Assembly: GCA_938028845.1 (NCBI GenBank)
Contig: CALIZJ010000048.1
Location: 1-11,967 of the forward strand
DNA length: 11,967 bases
Reading direction: 5' to 3'
From: an uncultured Blautia sp.
GTDB lineage: Bacteria > Bacillota > Clostridia > Lachnospirales > Lachnospiraceae
The notes beneath the pieces were generated by a model. The model did no database searches. It was not told the DNA's origin and saw nothing but the letters and a program-made list of their open reading frames with translations. Numbering within the stretch: position 1 is the stretch's first letter; every line of letters begins with the position of its first letter. Made by a program: the position numbers and the translations under genes. Below, piece by piece: positions 1 to 6,996 of this stretch.

Positions 1-201
1 TACGTTATAGCCATAGCCCTGCTGGCCGAACCCGCCGAAATTATTAAGATCCTGACGGATCTGAGAAGCAGTGACATGCATTTTTTTGCTCAGATCATTG
101 GAAGAGATCCGCTCTACATTTTCCTCCATTAGCTCGCCCAGATAGCGGTAATAACGTGGCAGTCGCTTGATCACCGCCTTTGAAATTTCTTTTGACTCCA
201 C
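1..201 (-). CDS. rex: Redox-sensing transcriptional repressor Rex, N-terminal part (cut by window edge)
   Basis: The first 67 codons of a minus-strand gene are visible; the rest lies beyond position 1. Rex represses fermentation and respiration genes and releases DNA when the NADH/NAD+ ratio rises. The visible part is the winged-helix DNA-binding domain: it begins ESKEISKAVIKRLPRYYRYL and continues through the family-typical segments SSNDLSKKMHVTASQIRQD (about residues 38-56) and NNFGGFGQQGYGYNV, which leads into the NAD(H)-binding Rossmann domain. I chose the GTG at 201-199 because the ribosome binding site AAGGAGG (complement of 210-216) lies eight bases upstream. It is transcribed divergently from the ABC-F gene from a near-perfect promoter. 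Family assignment is very secure; the NAD-binding half cannot be judged here. Confidence 0.95.
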   Translation of the reverse strand, partial: MESKEISKAVIKRLPRYYRYLGELMEENVERISSNDLSKKMHVTASQIRQDLNNFGGFGQQGYGYNV

Positions 202-230
202 AAATGTCCCCTCCTTATAATACTATGCTA

Positions 231-259
231 ATTATAGCGAAATGACATTTTCTTGTCAA
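231..259 (-). promoter_or_regulatory. Consensus sigma-A promoter for rex
   Basis: On the minus strand a perfect -35 box TTGACA (254-259) and a perfect -10 box TATAAT (231-236) are separated by 17 bases, about 15 bases upstream of the rex ribosome binding site. An unregulated promoter this good would be very strong, which suggests repression. An imperfect inverted repeat (GTCAA, six bases, TTGAC; 255-270) overlaps the -35 box and could be the operator. Confidence 0.85.
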
Positions 260-270
260 TTAAAGTTGAC
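255..270. promoter_or_regulatory. Inverted repeat overlapping the rex -35 box, possible operator
   Basis: GTCAA (255-259) and TTGAC (266-270) form an inverted repeat with a six-base spacer, covering the -35 box of the rex promoter. The position is right for a repressor site. It does not match the TTGTTAA-N4-TTAACAA type of Rex site I know, so Rex autoregulation is only one possibility and chance cannot be excluded. Confidence 0.35.
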
Positions 271-329
271 GTCTTATAACAAGATTTTGCATTTTTTCTG
301 GTGTTTTTCTTTTAAATATCCAATTTTAC

Positions 330-357
330 TTTACAAACTTACAGTTTCCGTTATAAT
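330..357 (+). promoter_or_regulatory. Sigma-A promoter for the ABC-F gene
   Basis: A -35 box TTTACA (330-335) and a perfect -10 box TATAAT (352-357) are 16 bases apart. Transcription would start near 364, after the possible TTG start at 357, which supports the downstream ATG at 396 as the true start. The leader is only about 32 bases, so there is no room for a long regulatory leader such as those of some antibiotic-resistance ABC-F genes. Confidence 0.75.
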
Positions 358-395
358 TGAGAGTGCTTGTATTATCTAATTTTGGAGGAATCGTT

Positions 396-2303
396 ATGAT
401 TTTATCATGTCAGAATCTTTGTAAAGCTTTTGGCGATAAAGTGATCTTAAATGACGCGTCTTTTCATATAGAAGAGCGGGAAAAAGCAGCTCTGATCGGA
501 AGCAACGGAGCAGGAAAAACCACCCTTCTGCGTATCATTATGCAGGAACTTTCTGCAGATTCCGGTTCTGTAGTGATCTCCCGGGACAAAAACATCGGAT
601 ACCTGGCCCAGTATCAGGATATCCACGGAAGCCGCACCATCTATGAAGAGCTTCTCACTACCAAACAGCATATACTGGATATGGAAAAGCGGCTTCGGAC
701 CATCGAACAGGATATGAAACATGCAAAGGGCGATGTTTTAGAAAACCTGATGAATACTTATACACGTCTTACTCATGAATTCGAACTGGAAAACGGTTAT
801 GCTTATAAAAGTGAACTGACAGGCGTATTAAAGGGTCTTGGGTTTGCCGAAGAGGATTTTTCCAGAGAGATCGAAACGCTCTCCGGAGGACAAAAAACAA
901 GGGTCGCCCTCGGCAAACTCCTTCTTTCCAAACCAGATATCCTTCTTTTGGACGAGCCTACGAACCACCTGGATATGGAAAGTATCTCCTGGCTGGAGAC
1001 CTATCTTATGAATTATCCAGGCGCCGTTTTCATTGTCTCTCACGACCGGTATTTTCTCGATAAGGTCGTAACCAAAATCGTTGAGATCGAGGTTGGCCAG
1101 GTGCGTGTCTATGAGGGAAATTACTCAGCCTATGCAGTTAAAAAAGCCCAGCTCCGCGATGCCCAGTACAAGGCATTTTTAAACCAGCAAAGAGAGATCA
1201 AACACCAGGAAGCCGTCATCGCAAAGCTTCGCTCATTTAACCGCGAAAAATCCATCCGGCGTGCGGAAAGCAGAGAAAAAATGCTGGATAAAATGCAGCG
1301 TCTGGAAAAACCGGCAGAGATCCACGACCAGATGCGGCTTGCCCTGGAGCCCAGATATGTAAGCGGAAATGATGTGCTGCGTGTGGAAGATCTATCAAAA
1401 TCCTTTCCGGGACAGACTTTATTTACCGGTATTTCTTTTGAGATAAAAAGAGGGGAACGGGTGGCTCTTATCGGCAACAACGGCACAGGAAAGACTACCC
1501 TTTTAAAAATTTTAAATGGCCTCCTCCCTGCTGATACAGGAAAATTCACCCTTGGCTCCAAAGTCCAGATCGGTTATTACGATCAGGAACACCATGTCCT
1601 TCACGGGGAGAAAACTATTTTCCAGGAAATTTCCGATACTTATCCCACCTTAACGGAAACGGAAATCCGTAATATGCTCGCCGCCTTTTTATTTACCGGC
1701 GACGAAGTGTTCAATCAGATCTCCGCTCTTTCCGGAGGGGAGCGCGGGCGCGTTTCTCTGGCAAAGCTTATGCTCTCTGAGGCAAATTTTCTCATCCTGG
1801 ACGAGCCTACGAACCATTTGGATATTACTTCCAAAGAAATCCTGGAGGAAGCTTTAAACAGCTATACCGGAACTGTACTCTATGTCTCCCACGACCGTTA
1901 TTTTATCAATCAGACGGCCACCAGGATCATGGACCTTACCAACCAGGCTATTGTGAATTATATTGGTGATTACGATTATTATCTAGAGAAGAAAGACGAG
2001 CTCACAGAAAAATATGCCCCCGCCCAAAAACAGGCGGAAGTTTTTGAGGCTCCTTCAGAAAGCAAACTCACCTGGCAGCAGCAAAAAGAAGAACAGGCAT
2101 TAAAAAGGAAACGGGAAAACGACCTGAAAAAGGTAGAAGCCCGCATCGAAGAGCTGGAAATCCGGGACAAAGAAATCGACGATACGCTCATTCTCCCGGA
2201 GGTCTGTACAGACGTTGCCCGGTGCACACAATTAAGCCGTGAAAAAGAAGCCCTGCAAAAAGAGCTGGAAGAACTTTATGAAAAATGGGAAGAACTGGCG
2301 TAA
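396..2303 (+). CDS. ABC-F family ATP-binding protein (ribosome-associated type)
   Basis: This is a 635-residue soluble protein with two ABC ATPase domains and no membrane segment, the layout of ABC-F proteins that act on the ribosome. Domain 1 has Walker A GSNGAGKTT (35-43), signature LSGGQ (162-166) and Walker B LLLDEPTNHLD (183-193). Domain 2 has GNNGTGKTT (360-368), LSGGE (445-449) and LILDEPTNHLD (466-476). The charged helical linker between them (about 245-310) is the segment that in this family reaches toward the peptidyl-tRNA site. A C-terminal charged coiled coil (about 563-632) resembles that of the Uup/YdiF type. The ATG at 396 follows GGAGGAA (384-390). Gene layout and the lack of a regulatory leader favour a housekeeping factor over an antibiotic-resistance protein, but this cannot be decided from sequence. 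All ATPase motifs are intact. Confidence 0.93.
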   Translation: MILSCQNLCKAFGDKVILNDASFHIEEREKAALIGSNGAGKTTLLRIIMQELSADSGSVVISRDKNIGYLAQYQDIHGSRTIYEELLTTKQHILDMEKRLRTIEQDMKHAKGDVLENLMNTYTRLTHEFELENGYAYKSELTGVLKGLGFAEEDFSREIETLSGGQKTRVALGKLLLSKPDILLLDEPTNHLDMESISWLETYLMNYPGAVFIVSHDRYFLDKVVTKIVEIEVGQVRVYEGNYSAYAVKKAQLRDAQYKAFLNQQREIKHQEAVIAKLRSFNREKSIRRAESREKMLDKMQRLEKPAEIHDQMRLALEPRYVSGNDVLRVEDLSKSFPGQTLFTGISFEIKRGERVALIGNNGTGKTTLLKILNGLLPADTGKFTLGSKVQIGYYDQEHHVLHGEKTIFQEISDTYPTLTETEIRNMLAAFLFTGDEVFNQISALSGGERGRVSLAKLMLSEANFLILDEPTNHLDITSKEILEEALNSYTGTVLYVSHDRYFINQTATRIMDLTNQAIVNYIGDYDYYLEKKDELTEKYAPAQKQAEVFEAPSESKLTWQQQKEEQALKRKRENDLKKVEARIEELEIRDKEIDDTLILPEVCTDVARCTQLSREKEALQKELEELYEKWEELA

Positions 2304-2318
2304 CCGCCAGTTCTTTTT
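2291..2318 (+). terminator. Intrinsic terminator overlapping the ABC-F stop codon
   Basis: A perfect 10-base-pair stem (AGAACTGGCG 2291-2300, CGCCAGTTCT 2305-2314) with a TAAC loop is followed by a T run to 2318. The left arm codes for the last residues of the ABC-F protein and the TAA stop lies in the loop. On the minus strand the same stem is followed by TCCCATTTTTC, so it may also stop transcripts coming from icd, less efficiently. Confidence 0.88.
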
Positions 2319-2350
2319 ACTCCCTGATGATCCTGCAGGGATCACTGTTT

Positions 2351-3559
2351 TTACAGATATTTTTCTAATTTTTCTTTTACTGCCAGGATAAACTCCCTGC
2401 TGTTTAAGATCTTCGGATTTTTTATTTCCGTAATAAGGGCAAGATCCTTTGTCATCTTTCCGCTTTCTATGGTAGCCTTTGTGGCCTTTTCCAGTTTATC
2501 GGCAAATTCTGTAAGCGCTTTATTGCCATCCAGCTCTCCTCTTTTTCTAAGAGCGCCGGTCCAGGCAAAAATCGTGGCAACAGAGTTTGTGGAAGTCTCT
2601 TTTCCCTCCAGATGTCTGTAGTAATGACGCTGCACCGTTCCGTGGGCCGCCTCATACTCATAATAGCCGTGAGGCGATACCAAAACAGAAGTCATCATGG
2701 CAAGAGATCCAAAAGCAGAAGAAACCATATCGCTCATTACATCCCCGTCGTAATTCTTGCATGCCCAGATAAATCCGCCTTCTGCTTTCATCACACGGGC
2801 AACAATATCGTCTATGAGGCTGTAGAAGTAGGTAAGCTGCTCTTCGTCAAATTTCTCCTTAAATTCCTCTTCGTAAATCTTGCTAAAGATTTCTTTAAAT
2901 CTGCCGTCGTAAGTTTTAGAGATGGTATCTTTACAGCCGAACCATACATCCTGTTTCGTATCCAGCGCATAATTAAAACAGCTTCTTGCAAAGCTCTCAA
3001 TGGACGCGTCCATATTGTGCATGCCAAGGAGTACGCCCGGATAGTCAAACCGCTGGATGGTCTCGCAGCGCTCTGTACCGTCATCGGCTGTAAACACAAG
3101 CTTGGCTTCTCCTGGCTTATCGATGTAAAACTCTGTGTTTTTATATATATCGCCGTATGCATGACGAGCCAGGGTAATAGGCTTTTTCCAGTTTTTCACA
3201 CAAGGCTCGATCCCTTTTACCACGATGGGAGCGCGAAAAACAGTACCGTCTAAGATGGCACGGATCGTTCCATTAGGGCTTTTATACATTTTTTTCAGGT
3301 TATATTCTTCCATCCTTGCCTTATTTGGCGTGATGGTAGCACATTTTACAGCCACCTTGTACTTTTTGGTCGCTTCTGCTGCATCTATGGTCACCTGGTC
3401 GTCTGTCTCATTGCGATGGGCAAGACCCAGGTCGTAATACTCTGTATTCAGATCGATATAAGGAAGAAGGAGCTCTTCCTTAATGATCTTCCATAGAATT
3501 CTTGTCATTTCATCGCCGTCCATCTCCACAAGCGGCGTCTGCATTTGAATTTTCTTCAT
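2351..3559 (-). CDS. icd: NADP-dependent isocitrate dehydrogenase (type II, eukaryote-like homodimer)
   Basis: The 402-residue protein oxidatively decarboxylates isocitrate to 2-oxoglutarate with NADP+. It matches the mammalian IDH1/IDH2 subfamily rather than the E. coli Icd type, in length and motifs: TITPNKAR (75-82), the substrate loop SPNGTIR (94-100), RHAYGDIYK (132-140) with catalytic Tyr135, CKDTISKTYDGRF (209-221) with catalytic Lys210, and metal-binding aspartates in LIDD (about D250) and KNYDGDVMSD (D273, D277). HGTVQRH (306-312) carries the Arg-His pair that binds the NADP 2'-phosphate in this subfamily, so NADP rather than NAD is expected. The ATG follows AGGAGGAGAAA. It lies 84 bases downstream of the citrate-synthase-like gene, probably in one transcript. 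No aconitase gene is in the window, so that step must be encoded elsewhere. Confidence 0.96.
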   Translation of the reverse strand: MKKIQMQTPLVEMDGDEMTRILWKIIKEELLLPYIDLNTEYYDLGLAHRNETDDQVTIDAAEATKKYKVAVKCATITPNKARMEEYNLKKMYKSPNGTIRAILDGTVFRAPIVVKGIEPCVKNWKKPITLARHAYGDIYKNTEFYIDKPGEAKLVFTADDGTERCETIQRFDYPGVLLGMHNMDASIESFARSCFNYALDTKQDVWFGCKDTISKTYDGRFKEIFSKIYEEEFKEKFDEEQLTYFYSLIDDIVARVMKAEGGFIWACKNYDGDVMSDMVSSAFGSLAMMTSVLVSPHGYYEYEAAHGTVQRHYYRHLEGKETSTNSVATIFAWTGALRKRGELDGNKALTEFADKLEKATKATIESGKMTKDLALITEIKNPKILNSREFILAVKEKLEKYL

Positions 3560-3643
3560 TTTCTCCTCCTGTTTGTTTTGTTTTCTTTCCGCAAAATAAT
3601 TTATATCTCACTGGTCTGCACATTTCGGATCAATTACAGCTTT

Positions 3644-5035
3644 CTATGCCAATGTAATTCCCAGTTCTTCACAATATCTGGCTACGATATCCTCCAGCTC
3701 GGCGTCTGACATAACGGTCACACGGCCTTCGTCATACTGGGCGTCTACCCATTCCTTGATCTTTTTAACAAGATCACAGTTTTTCTCCACCTGTTTCTCC
3801 CCTTTTAAATGATAGTGGGTATTCATCCAGTGGGCAATGCCCGCCAGACCGGAAGTATTGGAAACTGCCACTTCTACCGGACGGTTTAAAAATTTGTCCG
3901 TATCGAAAATATTATAGATCTCTTCGTTTTTTAAAAGTCCGTCGGCGTGGATGCCAGCCCTTGTCACATTAAAGTTCTTTCCAACAAAAGGTGTGCGGGG
4001 CGGAATCTTATAGCCAATTTCTTTTTCGTAGTATTCCGCCAGCTCTGTGATCACCGTAGTATCCATTCCCCCAAGGTTTCCGCGAAGCTGGGCGTACTCA
4101 AAGACCATGGCCTCCAAAGGCGTATTTCCCGTTCTCTCACCAATGCCGAAGAGAGAAGTATTCACACCGCAGGCACCGTACAGCCATGCTGTGGTAGAAT
4201 TGCTGACCGCTTTATAAAAATCGTTATGTCCATGCCACTCGATGAGCTCTGACGGTACGCCCGCATGGACCATAATGCCATAGATAATTCCCGGCACAGA
4301 ACGGGGAATCACAGCACCAGGATAGTTCACGCCATATCCCATGGTGTCACAGCAGCGCACCTTTACCGGAATGCCGTATTCCTGGCGCAGCTTCATAAGT
4401 TCCAGACAGAAGGGAATCACATAGCCGTAAATATCCGCTCTGGTGATGTCCTCCAGATGGCACCTCACCGCCACACCGATCTCCAAACATTCCTTTACGA
4501 TACTTAAATAATGCTCCATAGCCTGGCGGCGGCTCATCTTCATCTTATAAAAAATGTGATAGTCGGAACAGCTTACTAAAATCCCGGTCTCTTTCATACC
4601 CATGTCTCTGACAAGTTCAAAATCTTTTTTGCTTGCACGGATCCAACTGGTTACTTCCGGAAATTCATAGCCTCTTTCCATACACTTTTCTACCGCGTCC
4701 CTGTCTTTTTTGCTGTACAGGAAAAATTCGGATGCGCGGATCCTGCCTTCCGGTCCCCCAAGTTTGTGCAGGTAATCGTAGATCCTTACGATCTGCTCTG
4801 TGGAATAGGGCGCCCTGGACTGCTGTCCGTCCCTGAAAGTGGTGTCTGTGATCCAGATATCATCCGGCATATGATGGGGAACGATTCGATCGTTAAAGGC
4901 AATCTTTGGAACCTCAGAATAAGGAAAAAGATTACGGAAAACATTTGGAGTCTCCACATCTACCAGCGGGTACATATGCTCTTCCAATTGAAGAAGATTC
5001 GTATGTTGGTCCATTTTTACTTGTCTGTTCTGCAT
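3644..5035 (-). CDS. Citrate (Re)-synthase / homocitrate synthase-like enzyme
   Basis: The 463-residue protein belongs to the DRE-TIM metallolyase family (isopropylmalate, homocitrate and Re-citrate synthases), which condense acetyl-CoA with a 2-oxoacid. Motifs are DTTFRDGQQS (64-73), RCHLEDITRAD (191-201), the metal-binding WHGHND (267-272) and GIGERTGN (297-304). A long N-terminal extension (about 60 residues) precedes the barrel, and the C-terminal regulatory domain of LeuA (leucine feedback) is absent. Because icd follows directly, the likeliest reaction is oxaloacetate plus acetyl-CoA to citrate, as for the Re-citrate synthase of Clostridium kluyveri, feeding 2-oxoglutarate and glutamate synthesis. 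That choice over homocitrate is inference from context. The ATG is preceded by GAGGAGAGGA and a strong promoter. Annotation pipelines often label such proteins 2-isopropylmalate synthase, which the missing regulatory domain argues against. Confidence 0.85.
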   Translation of the reverse strand: MQNRQVKMDQHTNLLQLEEHMYPLVDVETPNVFRNLFPYSEVPKIAFNDRIVPHHMPDDIWITDTTFRDGQQSRAPYSTEQIVRIYDYLHKLGGPEGRIRASEFFLYSKKDRDAVEKCMERGYEFPEVTSWIRASKKDFELVRDMGMKETGILVSCSDYHIFYKMKMSRRQAMEHYLSIVKECLEIGVAVRCHLEDITRADIYGYVIPFCLELMKLRQEYGIPVKVRCCDTMGYGVNYPGAVIPRSVPGIIYGIMVHAGVPSELIEWHGHNDFYKAVSNSTTAWLYGACGVNTSLFGIGERTGNTPLEAMVFEYAQLRGNLGGMDTTVITELAEYYEKEIGYKIPPRTPFVGKNFNVTRAGIHADGLLKNEEIYNIFDTDKFLNRPVEVAVSNTSGLAGIAHWMNTHYHLKGEKQVEKNCDLVKKIKEWVDAQYDEGRVTVMSDAELEDIVARYCEELGITLA

Positions 5036-5098
5036 GTTCTATCCTCTCCTCGTATGTTTGCGATACCAAATACGTCCTTTGATATCATTTTGTCTATC

Positions 5099-5127
5099 AT
5101 TGTAGCGGAAATCTTTTCATCCGTCAA
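5099..5127 (-). promoter_or_regulatory. Sigma-A promoter for the citrate synthase-like gene and icd
   Basis: On the minus strand, -35 TTGACG (5122-5127) and -10 TACAAT (5099-5104) are exactly 17 bases apart. The transcript would start near 5092, giving a leader of about 57 bases with no clear hairpin. I see no terminator between the subtilisin-like gene and this promoter, so read-through from upstream is possible. Confidence 0.75.
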
Positions 5128-5173
5128 CGCTTTTATACTTTACCGCAGCACATTTATACAAAACAGCAGAATT

Positions 5174-6010
5174 TTAAAGGGATAAAAACCTTTTGCAGTT
5201 AAATTTCCCCCATCCCTGCTGGTTATGAGGCAATCCCATATCATCTGAGCTCTCTTTGAGCATCATCTTTATTTCCACATTGGTAAGAGACGGATTTTTT
5301 TCCAGCGCCCTTGCGATTGCCCCGGAGACAAGAGGCGTGGACATGGAAGTGCCGCTTTTGGCAGCATATGGGAAATCCCTGCCCGGCGCACAGGAAGTGA
5401 TCCGGCTTCCCGGTGCTACCAGATCCGGCTTGCATACACATTCAAAGGTAGGCCCCCTTCCGGAGACTGCCCCATTTCCCTGAAGCATATCGCTGGAACC
5501 CACAGTTATGATCTTTTTGCTGCATCCGGGAGCTGTCACACTTCCCGGAGAAGGTCCCTGGTTCCCCGCCGCAGCTACCACTATAAGCCCTGCATCCCAC
5601 AGCTCTTCCACTGCCTGGATCAGGGCGAAATGTTCATCTTTTGTCTTATAAGTAGTTCCCACAGAAATGTTGACTACACGTATCCGATACTGTTCTTTAT
5701 ACCGCAAAAGCCAGCGAAAGGCTCTTAGAACATCTTCCTTGTTTCCGTTTCCAAACCGGTCCAGCACCTTAAGAGCGACGATGCCGCATCCCGGCGCCAT
5801 ACCTTTATATTTTCCGTAAGAGGCCTTTCCGCTGCCCCCTAGGATCCCTGCCACACAGGTTCCGTGTCCATTGTCATCGTAGGGGCTGCTTCTATGAGAA
5901 AGGAAATCAAAAAACATCCATATCCTGTTATCAAAATCCATATGGGGATATATACCGGTGTCCAGCACCGCTACCCCTATTCCTCTTCCTGTATAACGTT
6001 CCTGATGCAT
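5174..6010 (-). CDS. Subtilisin-like serine protease (S8 family), predicted intracellular
   Basis: The 278-residue protein is essentially a bare subtilisin catalytic domain. The triad is complete: Asp17 in VLDTGIYPH, His49 in NGHGTCVAG (47-55) and Ser222 in SGTSMSTP (219-226); the oxyanion Asn150 sits in AAAGNQGP. No signal peptide, prodomain or anchor is present; the protein starts about ten residues before the first catalytic strand. That suggests a cytoplasmic protease of the AprX/intracellular-subtilisin kind, or one that needs no chaperone-like propeptide. The start is well fixed: an in-frame TAA lies ten codons upstream with no usual start codon between, and GGAGAGGG precedes the ATG. 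The gene follows the YcxB-like gene by 59 bases and is probably co-transcribed with it. Substrate unknown. Confidence 0.92.
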   Translation of the reverse strand: MHQERYTGRGIGVAVLDTGIYPHMDFDNRIWMFFDFLSHRSSPYDDNGHGTCVAGILGGSGKASYGKYKGMAPGCGIVALKVLDRFGNGNKEDVLRAFRWLLRYKEQYRIRVVNISVGTTYKTKDEHFALIQAVEELWDAGLIVVAAAGNQGPSPGSVTAPGCSKKIITVGSSDMLQGNGAVSGRGPTFECVCKPDLVAPGSRITSCAPGRDFPYAAKSGTSMSTPLVSGAIARALEKNPSLTNVEIKMMLKESSDDMGLPHNQQGWGKFNCKRFLSL

Positions 6011-6069
6011 AGTCCCTCTCCAAAAAATGTACTTTCTTTACCTTATTCCGGGACAATGCCTTTTGCTTC

Positions 6070-6618
6070 TCAGGCCGTCTTTTCAATTACTTTACATTTT
6101 ACTTTTCCCTTCATAAATTCCAGGAACTCTTCTGGTGTGCCTACCTGAAAGTCTGACTTTTTCACCCAATAGGAAACATCCTTTGCTTTGATGTAAAAAC
6201 TGTTTGGAAGACTGATAAATTCCTGGATTTCCACGTAGCCTACCGTGGTAAAAGTCTCGCCCCATCCATACTGGAAGGTTCTTTCATAGAAATAATAGTT
6301 TGCCTTTAATACTCCTCCCGGCAGATCTTTCAAAATCTTATGCCTCTGTAAATACGGCATACAAAAGATCATGACAAAGCAGATCGCCAGGATGGCCAGC
6401 AGAACCACATCTAAAACTCCGCCGGAAATAAAAGGAAAAATAGAGGCATGTCCGTCTCCCTGCACCACTTCCCAAAGAACCACAGCCAGATACAAAATAA
6501 AAACAGCGCCGGTAATGCCAAGCCCTAAATGCCGCATTTTTCTCCCTGACACCTTTTCCATCTGCAGGATGTCCTCTCTGGAATAAATGGTATGTACTTT
6601 AAATTCTGTCTTTCGCAT
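6070..6618 (-). CDS. YcxB-like membrane protein
   Basis: The protein has 182 residues from the ATG at 6618. Two hydrophobic spans, about residues 30-52 (LGLGITGAVFILYLAVVLWE) and 63-87 (GGVLDVVLLAILAICFVMIF), are followed by a soluble C-terminal domain. The pattern NYYFYERTFQ...FISLPNSFYIKAKDVSYWVKKSDF...EEFLEFMKGK resembles the YcxB-like family of Firmicutes membrane proteins, whose biochemical role is not known. A longer reading from a TTG at 6630 is unlikely because that codon lies inside the ribosome binding site GGAGGG of the ATG at 6618. The gene has its own extended -10 promoter and a hairpin leader, and probably forms an operon with the downstream subtilisin-like protease. The family call rests on pattern memory and is moderate. 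Confidence 0.7.
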   Translation of the reverse strand: MRKTEFKVHTIYSREDILQMEKVSGRKMRHLGLGITGAVFILYLAVVLWEVVQGDGHASIFPFISGGVLDVVLLAILAICFVMIFCMPYLQRHKILKDLPGGVLKANYYFYERTFQYGWGETFTTVGYVEIQEFISLPNSFYIKAKDVSYWVKKSDFQVGTPEEFLEFMKGKVKCKVIEKTA

Positions 6619-6640
6619 GGTTCCCTCCAAAAGAAAAAAT

Positions 6641-6660
6641 TACGTCTAAACCCAGACGTA
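6641..6660. promoter_or_regulatory. Hairpin / 20-bp palindrome in the leader of the YcxB-like gene
   Basis: TACGTCT (6641-6647) and AGACGTA (6654-6660) form a 7-base-pair inverted repeat with a six-base loop. On the minus strand it is followed by ATTTTTTCTTTT and then the ribosome binding site; on the plus strand it is followed by TTTTTAATTA. It could be a bidirectional terminator, a 5'-end stabilising stem loop, an attenuator, or a DNA operator at the predicted transcription start. Confidence 0.6.
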
Positions 6661-6666
6661 TTTTTA

Positions 6667-6675
6667 ATTATATCA
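6667..6675 (-). promoter_or_regulatory. Extended -10 promoter for the YcxB-like gene
   Basis: The minus strand reads TGATATAAT, the full TGnTATAAT extended -10 element. The -35 region is poor (GCGGCA), as is usual for this promoter class. Transcription would start near 6660, at the outer edge of the palindrome at 6641-6660. Confidence 0.6.
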
Positions 6676-6689
6676 TAATCTTACCATAT

Positions 6690-6719
6690 TTGCCGCATAA
6701 TTTTCTTAAATATGATAAT
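6690..6719 (+). promoter_or_regulatory. Possible promoter for the 48-residue membrane peptide gene
   Basis: TTGCCG (6690-6695) and GATAAT (6714-6719) are 18 bases apart, about 20 bases upstream of the ribosome binding site. The region is AT-rich, so chance matches are likely; a second -10-like TAAAAT lies at 6724-6729. Confidence 0.4.
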
Positions 6720-6753
6720 ACTGTAAAATATCAATAATTAAGGAGGCTTTTAC

Positions 6754-6900
6754 ATGATCTTGTTTCTTCTGTTATTCTTTGCACTTCAGGCGTTGGTCCT
6801 GTTTTGCTGCCTGGCAGCGGGAAACGACGCCGCCTCTCAGATGATCTCCGACCAGGAACAGGCGGAATTCCTGCAAAAATGGATGCAGGAAAGGACATAA
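6754..6900 (+). CDS. Small single-span membrane peptide (48 residues), function unknown
   Basis: An ATG at 6754 follows a textbook ribosome binding site AAGGAGG (6740-6746) by seven bases. The peptide has a hydrophobic span at residues 2-22 (ILFLLLFFALQALVLFCCLA), including two adjacent cysteines at 18-19, then a polar, charged tail ending QKWMQERT. The likely topology is one membrane anchor with a short tail in the cytoplasm or outside. It lies alone on the plus strand, divergent from the YcxB-like gene and convergent with the secreted paralog gene at 6997, whose terminator begins six bases after this stop codon. I do not recognise the family. Start, ribosome binding site and protein character together make it a credible gene. 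Confidence 0.65.
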   Translation: MILFLLLFFALQALVLFCCLAAGNDAASQMISDQEQAEFLQKWMQERT

Positions 6901-6905
6901 AGAAA

Positions 6906-6926
6906 AGGCGGGACATTTGTCCCGCC
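6906..6926 (-). terminator. Intrinsic terminator of the 205-residue secreted protein gene
   Basis: On the minus strand a GC-rich perfect stem (GGCGGGAC pairing with GTCCCGCC, arms at about 6907-6914 and 6919-6926, four-base loop) is followed by TTTTCTTT. On the plus strand no T run follows, so it would serve the convergent small gene poorly. It closely resembles the terminator at 7928-7953. Confidence 0.88.
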
Positions 6927-6996
6927 GAAATCCATTCTTATACTATCCCCTAATTTTCCGGGGAGTACAGACATCATACACTGTATGGAAACAAAA

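Noticed and set aside
357..395. TTG start of the ABC-F gene at 357, adding 13 residues
   Set aside because: The TTG overlaps the -10 box and precedes the predicted transcription start; the ATG at 396 has GGAGGAA at good spacing and begins the conserved domain.
2612..3253. 213-residue plus-strand frame inside icd
   Set aside because: It is fully antisense to the well-conserved isocitrate dehydrogenase gene, with no ribosome binding site or recognisable protein.
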